From: Fusibacter paucivorans
Lineage (GTDB): Bacteria > Bacillota > Clostridia > Peptostreptococcales > Acidaminobacteraceae
DNA length: 49,768 bases
Direction: 5' to 3'
NCBI RefSeq assembly: GCF_018390735.1
Contig: NZ_JAHBCL010000033.1
Location: forward strand, 1-49,768
In this document: piece after piece, positions 7,194 to 16,028 of the stretch
Position numbering within the stretch: position 1 is the first letter of the stretch
Layout of the letters: the number at the start of each line of letters is the position of its first letter
The notes under the pieces: generated by a model
Told to the model about the DNA's origin: nothing
The model's database searches: none
What the model saw: only the letters and a program-made list of their open reading frames with translations
Made by a program: the position numbers and the translations under genes

Positions 7194-8870
7194 TTAATGG
7201 TTGAGGCATTTCAATAAAATGCTTTCGGCTACTTTTATGCCATCAATCGCTGATGACGTTATCCCACCTGCATATCCGGCACCTTCACCGCAAGGATACA
7301 AATCACGATAAGCTACACTGACAAGTGTCACAGGATCTCGATGAATCCGTACCGGTGACGAACTTCGCGTCTCAACGCCCGTTATAATCGCCATCGGATG
7401 ATCGAAACCCGGAATTTTTCTTCCAAATACAGGGATTGCTTCTTTAAGCGCTTCAAGCACGGGGATCGGTAAAATATCTGAAAAATCATTTTTTACTGTT
7501 TTTGGTCGATATGTCGGCTCAAGCATCTCAAAATCAGTTAAATTCGTAAAGCGTTTTTGTACAAGACGCGCTTCTACAGCCTGTTTCGAAGCAACGCGCT
7601 CTGTATCGCACCCCTCTAAAAAATCTTCTAAGCGGCAGCATGGCGCCGCGTATTGTGCATCAGCCCGAAACGCTTTGGCTTCAATTTGCCGCTGGAATTC
7701 AATGCCGGCAAGCGGGTGTTCTGATGGAAAATCATCCGGCGTCACATTGACGAGCAATGCGCTATTACTGTTAGAAAGTGCCCGTGCATACTGACTCATG
7801 CCATTTACCACAAGATGTCCTGCCTCCGAGGCAGAAGCAACCACTTCGCCTCCTGGGCACATGCAGAAACTATAGACACTACGCCCCCCAGATGTTGTAT
7901 GGGTTAGCTTGTACTCAGCAGCCCCCAGTTTAGCTGCCAATACACTGTCACCATATTGAATATGATCAATCATCCGCTGCGGATGTTCTATTCGCACACC
8001 AACTGCAAAAGGTTTTGCCGACATCGCAACACCTTGCCGATATAGTTGATAAAACAGTTTTCTGGCACTATGACCGGTTGCGATAATCACCGCGCTCCCT
8101 TTTACAATATCACCATTCGCCAGCTTAACACCCGACACGGTCGCATCTTCCAATAGGATCTCGGCTACCTCAGATTGAAAGCGTACTTCCCCACCCAGTG
8201 CAATAATGCTATTGCGTATATGCTTGACGACACATTTTAAATAATCCGTTCCAATATGTGGTTTTTGTTTATAGCGTATCACTTCTGGTGCACCAGCAGC
8301 AATAAACGTTTCAATGACGTACTGAATGCGTTCATCTTTCACACGAGTGGTTAACTTACCATCGGAAAAAGTCCCTGCACCGCCTTCGCCAAACTGAACA
8401 TTTGATGTTTCATTCAGTTCACCTGTCTGCCAAAAGTGTTCAACGGTTTTCGTCCGTTCATCTACAGCCTCACCCATTTCCAATACAATGGGATTAAGTC
8501 CTGCTTCCGCTAATGTCAAAGCGGCAAACATTCCCGCCGGTCCAAATCCAACGACAATCGGTCGCTCTGATAACAATTTTTTATCCTTTTGGTTTTGCAG
8601 CTTTTCTCTGAAACGGTTAATGAGTGTTGCCTCATAAGGCGGTGGCGATTCTTTGAAGCCTTTGCGCAGCAGTTTTGCTTCCATCGTCGTTTCAACATCG
8701 AGGCTGTAAGTATATACAACGCCTTTTCTGGCATCAATAGATTCACGTCTTATATAATAGGCTTTAACGGCATCAGTTGGAATCCCTAGCTTCTGTGCAA
8801 TTTTAGATCGCCACTTTGCATCTGTTGCCATCTCATCAACTTTAAACTTAATCTCTGTTACCCTAATCAT
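7194..8870 (-). CDS. FAD-dependent dehydrogenase of the COG2509 family
   Basis: Flavoprotein of unknown substrate. The 558 residues carry an N-terminal ~90-residue domain typical of this family, then the dinucleotide-binding motif VVGFGPAGMFAALTLAEAG (about 106-124), the family mark FGEGGAGTFSDGKLTTR (about 160-176), a second glycine segment VIIATGHSAR, and a C-terminal region GEGAGYAGGITSSAIDG, where FAD-binding flavoproteins close the site. Length is normal for the family. Its start overlaps the upstream small membrane gene by 4 bases, so it is the last gene of an operon. The physiological reaction is not known and cannot be read from the sequence. Confidence 0.85.
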   Translation of the reverse strand: MIRVTEIKFKVDEMATDAKWRSKIAQKLGIPTDAVKAYYIRRESIDARKGVVYTYSLDVETTMEAKLLRKGFKESPPPYEATLINRFREKLQNQKDKKLLSERPIVVGFGPAGMFAALTLAEAGLNPIVLEMGEAVDERTKTVEHFWQTGELNETSNVQFGEGGAGTFSDGKLTTRVKDERIQYVIETFIAAGAPEVIRYKQKPHIGTDYLKCVVKHIRNSIIALGGEVRFQSEVAEILLEDATVSGVKLANGDIVKGSAVIIATGHSARKLFYQLYRQGVAMSAKPFAVGVRIEHPQRMIDHIQYGDSVLAAKLGAAEYKLTHTTSGGRSVYSFCMCPGGEVVASASEAGHLVVNGMSQYARALSNSNSALLVNVTPDDFPSEHPLAGIEFQRQIEAKAFRADAQYAAPCCRLEDFLEGCDTERVASKQAVEARLVQKRFTNLTDFEMLEPTYRPKTVKNDFSDILPIPVLEALKEAIPVFGRKIPGFDHPMAIITGVETRSSSPVRIHRDPVTLVSVAYRDLYPCGEGAGYAGGITSSAIDGIKVAESILLKCLNH

Positions 8871-9091
8871 TTTAATTGCTCCTGCTCATCCAGGATAATA
8901 TCTCTCGGCTCTACCATCCCTAATTCTTTTGCGCGTTCAATAATCTCGGTATCAGCAATTCTTTGATGTGTGCTAACATAATCTGCAAAGTATCCAATAA
9001 TACCATAAAACATCAACGAAAGTCCCGCAACCAGCAAAATTAATGCACGCATAATTTTTTTCGTATTGACTACAAGTCCTAAGTTTTCCAC
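8867..9091 (-). CDS. Small single-pass membrane protein
   Basis: Not recognised with certainty. About 74 residues with one membrane segment near the N-terminus (ALILLVAGLSLMFYGIIGYF) and a charged C-terminal part IIERAKELGMVEPRDIIL. That tail resembles the region following the membrane anchor in small clostridial proteins sometimes labelled MltG-like, but there is no catalytic domain. I choose the GTG at 9091: AAGGAG lies 6 bases upstream, whereas the TTG at 9097 abuts it. Between the GH18 gene (36 bp away) and the flavoprotein gene (4-bp overlap). Confidence 0.65.
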   Translation of the reverse strand: MENLGLVVNTKKIMRALILLVAGLSLMFYGIIGYFADYVSTHQRIADTEIIERAKELGMVEPRDIILDEQEQLK

Positions 9092-9127
9092 GAGCAACTC
9101 CTTACATTCATTATTGTAAAATCCGCA

Positions 9128-10873
9128 TCACTTCTCCGCGTTTAGCTCCGTCTGCAACGTTCTGAAAAAATTCTCTGCTTCAAAACCTCGTCGCCAGAAC
9201 GCATAGCCGCCAAGTGACATCGATTCAGATAATTTAATTTTATGCACAATGGTTTCAATGTTTTCAATCCATATCTTTTTGATGAGATCATCTTCAACAT
9301 AGGATACAAAATAGAGCCGATCTATATCAGACCATGTCGGCGAAAGCCCTTTTTCTTCGATGAGCGCATCTTGAGTCGCAATGCCAATAGCGGTCGAACT
9401 CACGGACATCTGATCAATCGCTTCAGCATTGGGCTTTTCTGACCACACCCTCGTGTAAAGCGGGATTCCCATGATCATTTTCTCGCTCGGCACCAGTTCA
9501 GCAATTACTTTCAAACTTCGTTCTGCCCAATCATATGAGGCAACCGGGCCGCTAATTGGACTTGAACTCCAATATTCATCATAAGTCATAACGACGAGAT
9601 AATCAACGATGCGCCCAAGTACTGCCCGATCAAAACATTTGGACCAGTTATCACTCTCTGCTATAACAGTAACATCCATTGACAACGTGATATCAAGCGG
9701 CTTTAAGTACCAAGACAACTCATTGATAAAATTCGAAAGAGCATCTCGATCCTCTAAGTAAATATTTTCAAAGTCAATATTAATGCCGTCATAATTTTTT
9801 GCCAATGATATACTGACAATTTGTTCAATGAAATTCATACGCGCATCTGAACTCGCAAGAAATTCATGCGTTAAATCCGGGTCAAAACGATTGGTAATTA
9901 ACGGCCATATTTCATAGCCCTGCTCCTTTGCCCACTCGAGATAGCGATCGCCAGACTTATCAGTGAAATTGCCAAAGGCATCTTCCATTTCATACCATGT
10001 CGGTGACACGACATTAATCCCAACGAGATTGGTAATCTTATTGACGTTTGGATTGTGCTGTCCAACGTATTCCCAGATCATATGTACGGGTTCAGTCTTA
10101 TTTTGTTCAACCATTTCCGTTTCATGAAAAGCAACTGCATCAAGTGATATATAACCGACGTTACCGCTTTTCGTCACTACCATAGCTACCGCATCATCAA
10201 TCGCCTGCGCATAAACAGTTTGGTTTGTTTCAATCTTTTCAACAAAGTCTGGTCCTGTAAATAGTGCTTTAAATTGCGTCATTTCTTCAACAACATTTAA
10301 ATGATCCGACACATCGTCAGGCGATCGATAAATCCCTTTACCCGACTTCAAAACATCATTTGGGGTTCCAATGCCAAAGATAAGCATTCGTCGCGCTTCA
10401 TCATATTGCATTGTTAGATCTAAACGCCCATTTACATCAATATTCTGCCACTCATCCATCGCAAGATAACGTTCACCATTAATCATTTGCATGCTGACGG
10501 TATTTTCCACAGCTACGCCATTCCAAGTGACGCTGCCATCGTCCATTATGGTAACAAATTGATCCTTGCCAACAAGGTTCAGCTGTCCTTTTTCGGCATC
10601 ATAATGAAATGTCCAGTTTAAATCTTTAAACCATCTGAGTTTCATAAAAACGTGCCCATCATCTGCCATCTTTCCCAATACTGCTTCAGACAGATCGTCA
10701 ACAAGAATTTGATTCCCAGTCGCTAAAATGACTTCATTTGTTGAGGGAACAACCGCATGTTGTTCAAAGTGATCTTTAAGCCATTGTCGCAGTTCAATAT
10801 TCAAGTTTAGATTAATCGCCAGAACCAAACTAACGATACAAATTATCACCAACAATACATTCAATTTTTTCAT
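9128..10873 (-). CDS. Membrane-anchored glycoside hydrolase family 18 protein
   Basis: Probable extracytoplasmic glycosidase acting on N-acetylglucosamine polymers such as peptidoglycan or chitin-like glycans. From the ATG at 10873 (TAGGAG 5 bases upstream) the 581-residue protein has a hydrophobic N-terminal anchor (LNVLLVIICIVSLVLAI), a ~200-residue region with copper-amine-oxidase-N-like or SH3-like repeats, then a GH18 barrel. The GH18 catalytic motif DGINIDFE, with its terminal glutamate, is seen near residue 360, followed by VVMTYDEY and MGIPLYTRVW. This layout resembles spore germination or cell-wall YaaH/YvbX-type proteins; the exact substrate is not shown. Heads a three-gene leftward operon. 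Confidence 0.85.
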   Translation of the reverse strand: MKKLNVLLVIICIVSLVLAINLNLNIELRQWLKDHFEQHAVVPSTNEVILATGNQILVDDLSEAVLGKMADDGHVFMKLRWFKDLNWTFHYDAEKGQLNLVGKDQFVTIMDDGSVTWNGVAVENTVSMQMINGERYLAMDEWQNIDVNGRLDLTMQYDEARRMLIFGIGTPNDVLKSGKGIYRSPDDVSDHLNVVEEMTQFKALFTGPDFVEKIETNQTVYAQAIDDAVAMVVTKSGNVGYISLDAVAFHETEMVEQNKTEPVHMIWEYVGQHNPNVNKITNLVGINVVSPTWYEMEDAFGNFTDKSGDRYLEWAKEQGYEIWPLITNRFDPDLTHEFLASSDARMNFIEQIVSISLAKNYDGINIDFENIYLEDRDALSNFINELSWYLKPLDITLSMDVTVIAESDNWSKCFDRAVLGRIVDYLVVMTYDEYWSSSPISGPVASYDWAERSLKVIAELVPSEKMIMGIPLYTRVWSEKPNAEAIDQMSVSSTAIGIATQDALIEEKGLSPTWSDIDRLYFVSYVEDDLIKKIWIENIETIVHKIKLSESMSLGGYAFWRRGFEAENFFRTLQTELNAEK

Positions 10874-10965
10874 ATAGGCTCCTATCAAAAAGATCATTAG
10901 GCCATATAGCCGAGTCGCATCATTTATCGAAAGGCATGTGGATAAGTTGTCTGATTTCCACATTT

Positions 10966-11005
10966 GCTGTTGATAAAATTGATCTGTCGATCAAAGGCCA
11001 ACAGC
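10966..11005. repeat. Nested inverted repeat between MEMO/AMMECR1 and GH18 genes
   Basis: Outer arms GCTGTTG (10966-10972) and CAACAGC (10999-11005) surround inner arms TTGATC (10979-10984) and GATCAA (10989-10994). No U-run follows on the minus strand, so it is a poor terminator for the upstream gene. It could be an mRNA processing or regulatory hairpin. Confidence 0.5.
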
Positions 11006-11060
11006 GGTTTTTAGATTTTATCCCCACTATACACATCTTACACACAGTTTGTCGGGATAC

Positions 11061-12506
11061 TCAAAGATATCTATCCACAGTGAATCGATACGTTTCTTTA
11101 ATATCCTCCACAAGAAAACCGCCTTTATGCGCAGCAATCCGCATTTGTTCCACAACACTATCCACACCTTCAATAGCAGGCAGCAAGACACCACTATTTA
11201 GGCCATCCGTCACAAAGATACCATACTTTCTAGAGTCGAGCAGTGCTGTTGATGTGATTGCTTCAAGCGGTGACAAAACATCTACCGAAATGGTCAGCAA
11301 TTCATACTCACTCATTCCGATTGGTTCAAAACGAGAATCGTGAGAAGCGGCTTGCGCAACATAATAGGCAATTTTTTCATACAGTGGTGCTTTCGTGTCA
11401 CTCCCTACACTGCCAATACAGCCTCTTAGCGCCCCATCTGATTTAATTGAAACAAAGACGTCAGCTGTTTTCGTTAAAAGCTGTTTGCTTACCGCTTCAT
11501 CTATTTTAAATTTTTCATGATTAATGATATAGGCATTCGCTCTGATTTCAATCCGCGGCGGCAATGAATCTTGCAGGCGTGCTTTTAATACGCGAAGTGC
11601 ATAAGTCGCAATTGGCGACATCCGCTTTCGCACTGCATCTGTTCGTGTTTTCATTTTCGCTTTAAAAAGGACAGCTCTCCGAGCGCCCACACCATCGATT
11701 TTTTCAAATTCAGCAACAGCATAACCTACGCCAAAAGGACCTTGATAGCTCAACCGATTTGTTTGATATGCTTGACATTCGTAAACCCCAAGCAGCAGCC
11801 ATAGAGGCCCTAAACCACAAATCGCCGCCTCGGCGATTGTCTCAGGCGCCAATATTGCCAAACGTTCAATATCACTTTTTTCAAAAGCTTCACAAACAGC
11901 ATTGTCAACAACTTTACCTGCCGGTTTATATTGATAAGGTCCTTGATCATTGAGTGTATGTGATAAATCGCCACTGGCGATAAAAAGTACTTTTCTGTTA
12001 ACTTGTTCGGCCGCTTTTCTAAGTAAAGCACCTGATTCGATAAGTTCTGCTGGTGAAAAATCAGCATCTGACAAACATACAAGTTTAAAATTATGGTAAT
12101 GACGTGTTATAAAATACAGCGGTACTAACACGCCATGATCCAACGCTGTATCGAGTTCAAACTGCTTGAACTGATTTTCTTTCAGTGTATAAAACCTTTT
12201 ATTGGCCGTTCGATTGCATTGCATCAGCGCATCAATGTATTTTATGTCCTTTTCAAAAGAAAAGGTATGATCAAAATCACCAAATGCTTTCAAGTCGCCA
12301 CGATAGTCATTTTGATCATAAATGGCAATGGCATCTGTAAACCTCGGCCCATGGGGTGATATGACGACAATCGTTTCCGGTGCCATTTCTGCAACGCGCT
12401 TTCCCACTTCGTGCATCGCCTCAAACGTCATTTTAACCTGCGGTGCTTCTGATATGCCAATATTCGGCAAAAAAACCGGTGCATGCGGCATAAAGTAATT
12501 TTTCAT
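11061..12506 (-). CDS. LigB/MEMO-type domain fused to AMMECR1 domain
   Basis: A single 481-residue protein joining two of the three partners of the AmmeMemoRadiSam set. The N-terminal half (about 1-260) is a class III extradiol dioxygenase/MEMO fold with candidate metal ligands in MPHAPVFLPNIG, VVISPHGP, LDHGVLVPLY and SGDLSHTL. The C-terminal half (about 295-481) is AMMECR1, with the invariant LRGCIGS and SRFEPIG. The usual third partner, a radical SAM protein, is not next to it. The ATG at 12506 has AAGGAG 7 bases upstream; an earlier ATG at 12524 overlaps that RBS. Its chemical role is not established. Confidence 0.88.
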   Translation of the reverse strand: MKNYFMPHAPVFLPNIGISEAPQVKMTFEAMHEVGKRVAEMAPETIVVISPHGPRFTDAIAIYDQNDYRGDLKAFGDFDHTFSFEKDIKYIDALMQCNRTANKRFYTLKENQFKQFELDTALDHGVLVPLYFITRHYHNFKLVCLSDADFSPAELIESGALLRKAAEQVNRKVLFIASGDLSHTLNDQGPYQYKPAGKVVDNAVCEAFEKSDIERLAILAPETIAEAAICGLGPLWLLLGVYECQAYQTNRLSYQGPFGVGYAVAEFEKIDGVGARRAVLFKAKMKTRTDAVRKRMSPIATYALRVLKARLQDSLPPRIEIRANAYIINHEKFKIDEAVSKQLLTKTADVFVSIKSDGALRGCIGSVGSDTKAPLYEKIAYYVAQAASHDSRFEPIGMSEYELLTISVDVLSPLEAITSTALLDSRKYGIFVTDGLNSGVLLPAIEGVDSVVEQMRIAAHKGGFLVEDIKETYRFTVDRYL

Positions 12507-12534
12507 GACATTTCTCCTTTGCATTGATGCTTAT

Positions 12535-12545
12535 ACCCATTATAT
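12535..12545 (-). promoter_or_regulatory. Possible extended -10 promoter of the MEMO/AMMECR1 gene
   Basis: Minus strand TGATATAAT, an extended -10 box, about 30 bases before the start codon. There is no convincing -35 at the right distance. Confidence 0.4.
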
Positions 12546-12620
12546 CAAATCTATTGTAAGCTTTTTGATGACAATATGATGACGATGCATTTCATGAAAT
12601 CATAAGAGATCAGATCGTGC

Positions 12621-12650
12621 AAAAAGCTCCGGCTAAATAGCCAGAGCTTT
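12621..12650 (-). terminator. Terminator of the gntR-type gene
   Basis: Stem AAGCTCTGGC with GCCGGAGCTT, loop TATTTA, and a U-run on the minus strand; about 55 bases after the regulator's stop codon. Confidence 0.8.
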
Positions 12651-12706
12651 CAATAATCTATTCATTGATTGACCACCCAATTGTCAAACTCGAAGAATAC
12701 CTGATT

Positions 12707-13432
12707 CTAAAGCATATGCGTTAACTTCTTAACAATTTTAACAGCCTCTTCAATGTTATCAGATTTAATTGAATTAACAATTTCAGCATGAAAGTCAACT
12801 GCTTTTTTATAATAATCTTCATCATGAAGATCAATTTTCTGATTTTCCGGATATTTCTCCACTGTATAATGCTGTTCTAAGTATTCTAAAAATATCGATC
12901 CAATAAGGTCATATGAATAAACGAACATACTGTTGCCTGACATTTTACATATTTGCCTATGAAATTCGTAATCGGCTTCTGCAAATGTCTTTTTATCTTT
13001 TGCCTTTCCGGCAACCGCCATTTTTTCACAACAGAGAATCAGCGTCTTCAAATCCTTAGGGCGAATGTTTTTCCCAGATAATATTTTTAATGATTCCGTT
13101 TCAATAAGGCCTCTAAATTGATTAAAGTCATCATAATCAATATTGTGAAGCATCATGCCCGAAACATGGTTGACGATATTGTAAAATTTGAAATCAAGAA
13201 CAAAGTATCCCCCACCATCTTTTGCTTCCAGCATACCGAGTGCAACCAATTTGTGCAGTGCCATTCGCACCGACATTCTACTGGCGCCAAAATACTGTGC
13301 CAATTCATTTTCTGAGGGTAGTCGATCATTTGGAAGCCATTCTTTTTTTTCAAGTCTCTCTTTCAAATCAAAAAAAATTTTATCTGTAATATTCTTATGA
13401 ACAATATTTTTAGTCTGTTTTGCGTTTGCCAT
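12707..13432 (-). CDS. GntR-family regulator, FadR/FCD subfamily
   Basis: DNA-binding regulator, 241 residues. The N-terminal winged helix (about 12-75) includes RLPSENELAQYFGASRMSVRMALHKL, the GntR recognition helix. The C-terminal all-helical FCD ligand domain has the metal-site pattern ADYEFH and a later DFHAEIV histidine. Such domains usually bind carboxylic acids or a metal-carboxylate. The ATG at 13432 is chosen: GGAG lies 9 bases upstream, and the earlier ATG at 13465 falls in the -10 box of the promoter. Neighbouring palindromes of the type bound by FadR-like proteins lie at both catabolic promoters (15.86 and 16.07 kb), so I infer that it represses the permease and dehydratase genes. 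Confidence 0.92.
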   Translation of the reverse strand: MANAKQTKNIVHKNITDKIFFDLKERLEKKEWLPNDRLPSENELAQYFGASRMSVRMALHKLVALGMLEAKDGGGYFVLDFKFYNIVNHVSGMMLHNIDYDDFNQFRGLIETESLKILSGKNIRPKDLKTLILCCEKMAVAGKAKDKKTFAEADYEFHRQICKMSGNSMFVYSYDLIGSIFLEYLEQHYTVEKYPENQKIDLHDEDYYKKAVDFHAEIVNSIKSDNIEEAVKIVKKLTHML

Positions 13433-13463
13433 TCCAATTTCTCCATACTCGGATTTTCTTTTC

Positions 13464-13492
13464 ATTTTATCACATGGTTAATTACGGTACAA
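13464..13492 (-). promoter_or_regulatory. Promoter of the gntR-type gene
   Basis: Minus strand TTGTAC (13492-13487), 17-base spacer, TAAAAT (13469-13464). The spacer holds GTAATTAAC, close to a palindrome, but this is not the same operator as at the target promoters. Confidence 0.6.
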
Positions 13493-13510
13493 GACGGTGC
13501 CCGATAAGTA

Positions 13511-13541
13511 AAAATAGACGGGAGAATCCCCCGTCTATTTT
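13511..13541. terminator. Terminator between the DUF169 and gntR-type genes
   Basis: Perfect 12-bp stem AAAATAGACGGG (13511-13522) with CCCGTCTATTTT (13530-13541). T-runs on both sides, so it may work in both directions. It ends the permease-DUF169 transcript and shows that the regulator gene is transcribed separately. Confidence 0.85.
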
Positions 13542-13585
13542 CATTCTTAACATTTGCCAGTCAGAAAATATAACAATACTGTATT

Positions 13586-14389
13586 TTACCAATCCTTGCC
13601 TTGATCTAATCCCCAAGCACTATACAACTTGTTGTAAAATGGCGGGCGTGCAAAATCGCCTTCCATGTCGTAAACAAACGATTCACTGGTCATACCTTTT
13701 TTAAGTTGCCACTCTAACCCTCGAGTAAATGCATCGTACTGCGCTTTTGGAATCGAAAGAATAATATCGTTTTCATCTGTTAACGCACGGGCATAATCCC
13801 CCGGATCCGGCAATGTTATACGGTAGTCGCCACCTAAAAGCGACGGTATAATCGACCAGACACAGGAATCAATCGGATCAAAACGACTTTCTACTAGAGC
13901 ACCTTTTTGACTTTTAATTCCCAACAGCAACGTTCTTAGCTGAGCATTATTACAGTTAACGAGAATAATGTCCGGCGTAAATGGTGCTTTTGCCAACGGC
14001 GCCACCATAATTCCCGTGTATTTTTCGTGTGGCAACCGTGGTATATTTTCAAAAAAATCCTTCGCCTTTCCAATGTCCTCAATGCCAATCATGCGACTGA
14101 TTTCTTCAAATGCCTCATCACCCCGTTCACACCGAATATGACCAAATGCTACAAGCGGCGCCCAGCACCAATGATCCTTTTTTTCCATGTAAACCATCTT
14201 GCCTTCTCTTCGCGCCATTGCAAATGCTTGACACAGTGCAATATGCTTTCCCATCGTCTTTAGCGGGCGTATAAAATCTGTTGAAATTTCCGTATCTTTT
14301 TCAGCAAGTTTTACCGCCATTGCATCATAGCGTTGATTAGCCGCTTCCTTTATTAACTTAAAAAGCACTGCATTTTCATTATTTACCAT
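13586..14389 (-). CDS. DUF169 family protein
   Basis: Function unknown. The 267-residue protein matches what I know of DUF169: an early IRPLKTMGKHIALCQAFAMAR, cysteine-bearing HWCWAPLVAFGHI, the central GIMVAPLAKAPFTPDIILVNCNNAQLRTLL and the late TLPDPGDYARALTDENDIILSIP. No signal peptide or membrane segment is seen, so it is probably cytoplasmic. Lies 59 bp after the APC permease gene and before a terminator, so it is the second gene of that transcript. Its place in a GntR-controlled cluster with two dehydratases suggests a part in carboxylate or sugar-acid metabolism, which is only inference. Confidence 0.75.
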   Translation of the reverse strand: MVNNENAVLFKLIKEAANQRYDAMAVKLAEKDTEISTDFIRPLKTMGKHIALCQAFAMARREGKMVYMEKKDHWCWAPLVAFGHIRCERGDEAFEEISRMIGIEDIGKAKDFFENIPRLPHEKYTGIMVAPLAKAPFTPDIILVNCNNAQLRTLLLGIKSQKGALVESRFDPIDSCVWSIIPSLLGGDYRITLPDPGDYARALTDENDIILSIPKAQYDAFTRGLEWQLKKGMTSESFVYDMEGDFARPPFYNKLYSAWGLDQGKDW

Positions 14390-14448
14390 TCAATTCTCCT
14401 TTATCCAATATCAAAATGGTCTTTTCCCAAATGATTTCTAACCCGTGA

Positions 14449-15795
14449 TTAGTCTTCCCAAACCGATGTCTGAATCTGAACCTGTGGGCTCTTTGCTCTG
14501 AAAAAACCATAGCTCATACATACGAGCATTGCAATCATACTAATGATCACCATTGAAAGTTTTGCTGTTTTAATCGAATTATAGAAAATAAAGAATTGGA
14601 TACACAGCGCTATAAACGTCAAGAAATAATATAAGCCGTCTGTGACATGCATATGTGATCGCTGCCATGCTGATGCAAATTTTTTCGGAAATTTAAAGAA
14701 AGCAGCAAAATAGATAAAGGACATACAAGAAGTCATTAATTGCAGATTACTGGTAATTTCAACAATGGAAAAGTTAAATAACTGCGGTAAAACACCTGAT
14801 AGAGATACCAAAATCAGCATCGGAATACTTGCACCGTGTTTATTGGTGATATTCCATGATTTTGGCAGCCAACCGTCAATACAAGCCTGTTTAAATGGTA
14901 TTTGATAATAAGCAATACTCGCGTTGATCGTTGTGACGAGCGCTATCATAGGCCCTGCCACAATAAAGTAAACAAAGAGCGGCGCCGGTAAAATCGCCCT
15001 TGCAACAGCCGTCATCGGTTTTCCAGCGACATCTGCCAGTGGTAATACACCCGCAGCAGTAATTGCTACGCTCGTATACAAAATAAGCAAGCTGATTGCC
15101 GTCGCAATATAAGCCCACGGAATATCGCGCTTAGCATTTTTAGCAAATTTACCATAAGTCATCGTCAAAGAGTAACCAATCGTCGAGTACATAAATATTG
15201 AAATCGTACGTACAAATGACGTATTGCCATTTGCCATAAAATTATCTGCCATCACATCAAACAGCGGATTGTTTATTTGGAAAAAGCCTGCTATCGAGAA
15301 AAGCACAAGCGCTGATATCAAAAGCCAAGAGCATACCTTTTGTATTTTTGCCATCATATTTACCCCAAAACTATTAATAATGACAAAAATCATAATCAAT
15401 GCAGAACCCGCTACCCTCGAATCAATTGCAGGTATTAACGAATTTGTGTAGACGCCAAAAGATAATCCCATCGCTGCCATGCCCAGCGTCGTCGGAATAA
15501 AAGCGAGCGCCAGCATTCCTGAAATCCGATAATCAAGTGTGCTGGCAACTAAAGAATACGGACCTGCACCAAAACGCAGCGAACTCGTTATAAAAACATA
15601 TGGCAGCAGTGATATAAATCCAAGAACAACTGCAATTGCATAAGCTAGCCATACAGAATAACCCGTTAGCCCAATCATTGGTCCCACTAGTGTGATAACG
15701 CCTACACCAATGACTTGACCAAGCGCAATGGCATATAATTCACCTTTTCCTAATTTCCCTGGGGGTGGGGTTGGTGTGTTGACAATCTTTTGCAT
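14449..15795 (-). CDS. APC-family permease
   Basis: Inner-membrane transporter of the amino acid-polyamine-organocation superfamily, 448 residues with about 12 membrane segments. TM1 holds the broken-helix glycine motif GQVIGVGVITLVGPMIGLTG, and TM6-like SIFMYSTIGYSLTMTYG is also visible. The substrate cannot be read; the family mostly carries amino acids and related organic cations or anions. It shares its divergent promoter region and operator motif with the dehydratase genes, so it most likely imports their substrate or a precursor. RBS AGGAGG precedes the ATG. Confidence 0.85.
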   Translation of the reverse strand: MQKIVNTPTPPPGKLGKGELYAIALGQVIGVGVITLVGPMIGLTGYSVWLAYAIAVVLGFISLLPYVFITSSLRFGAGPYSLVASTLDYRISGMLALAFIPTTLGMAAMGLSFGVYTNSLIPAIDSRVAGSALIMIFVIINSFGVNMMAKIQKVCSWLLISALVLFSIAGFFQINNPLFDVMADNFMANGNTSFVRTISIFMYSTIGYSLTMTYGKFAKNAKRDIPWAYIATAISLLILYTSVAITAAGVLPLADVAGKPMTAVARAILPAPLFVYFIVAGPMIALVTTINASIAYYQIPFKQACIDGWLPKSWNITNKHGASIPMLILVSLSGVLPQLFNFSIVEITSNLQLMTSCMSFIYFAAFFKFPKKFASAWQRSHMHVTDGLYYFLTFIALCIQFFIFYNSIKTAKLSMVIISMIAMLVCMSYGFFRAKSPQVQIQTSVWED

Positions 15796-15860
15796 TATAT
15801 ATTCCTCCTCAAAAATTTAATTTTGTTATGAAATATTTACGAATAATCTAATCACTCCAC

Positions 15861-15875
15861 ACCTGTTATACAGAT
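15861..15875. promoter_or_regulatory. Operator 1 (permease side), GntR/FadR type
   Basis: ACCTGTTATACAGAT, an inverted repeat CTGT-TAT-ACAG matching the GT-N3-AC core of FadR-type sites. It overlaps the predicted transcript start of the permease promoter. A near-identical copy lies at 16070-16084. Confidence 0.75.
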
Positions 15876-15877
15876 AG

Positions 15878-15906
15878 ATTGTAACATCACACTTTTATGC
15901 TGTCAA
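15878..15906 (-). promoter_or_regulatory. Promoter of the APC permease-DUF169 unit
   Basis: Minus strand TTGACA (15906-15901), 17-base spacer, TACAAT (15883-15878). Operator 1 begins 3 bases downstream of the -10 box. Confidence 0.8.
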
Positions 15907-16028
15907 CAATTGACCTTAATAAATTCTCTTTATCTTTGTCCAACATGCCAAGAATCAGCAATTTCAACCATAAAGCAATTTTAATTTTAACATTTCAACA
16001 ATTGTCATCTAAATAATCTAGATAGCTA

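Noticed and set aside
10937-11079. Replication origin suggested by two DnaA-box-like sites
   Set aside because: Only one perfect and one imperfect box, no AT-rich unwinding element and no dnaA/dnaN nearby.
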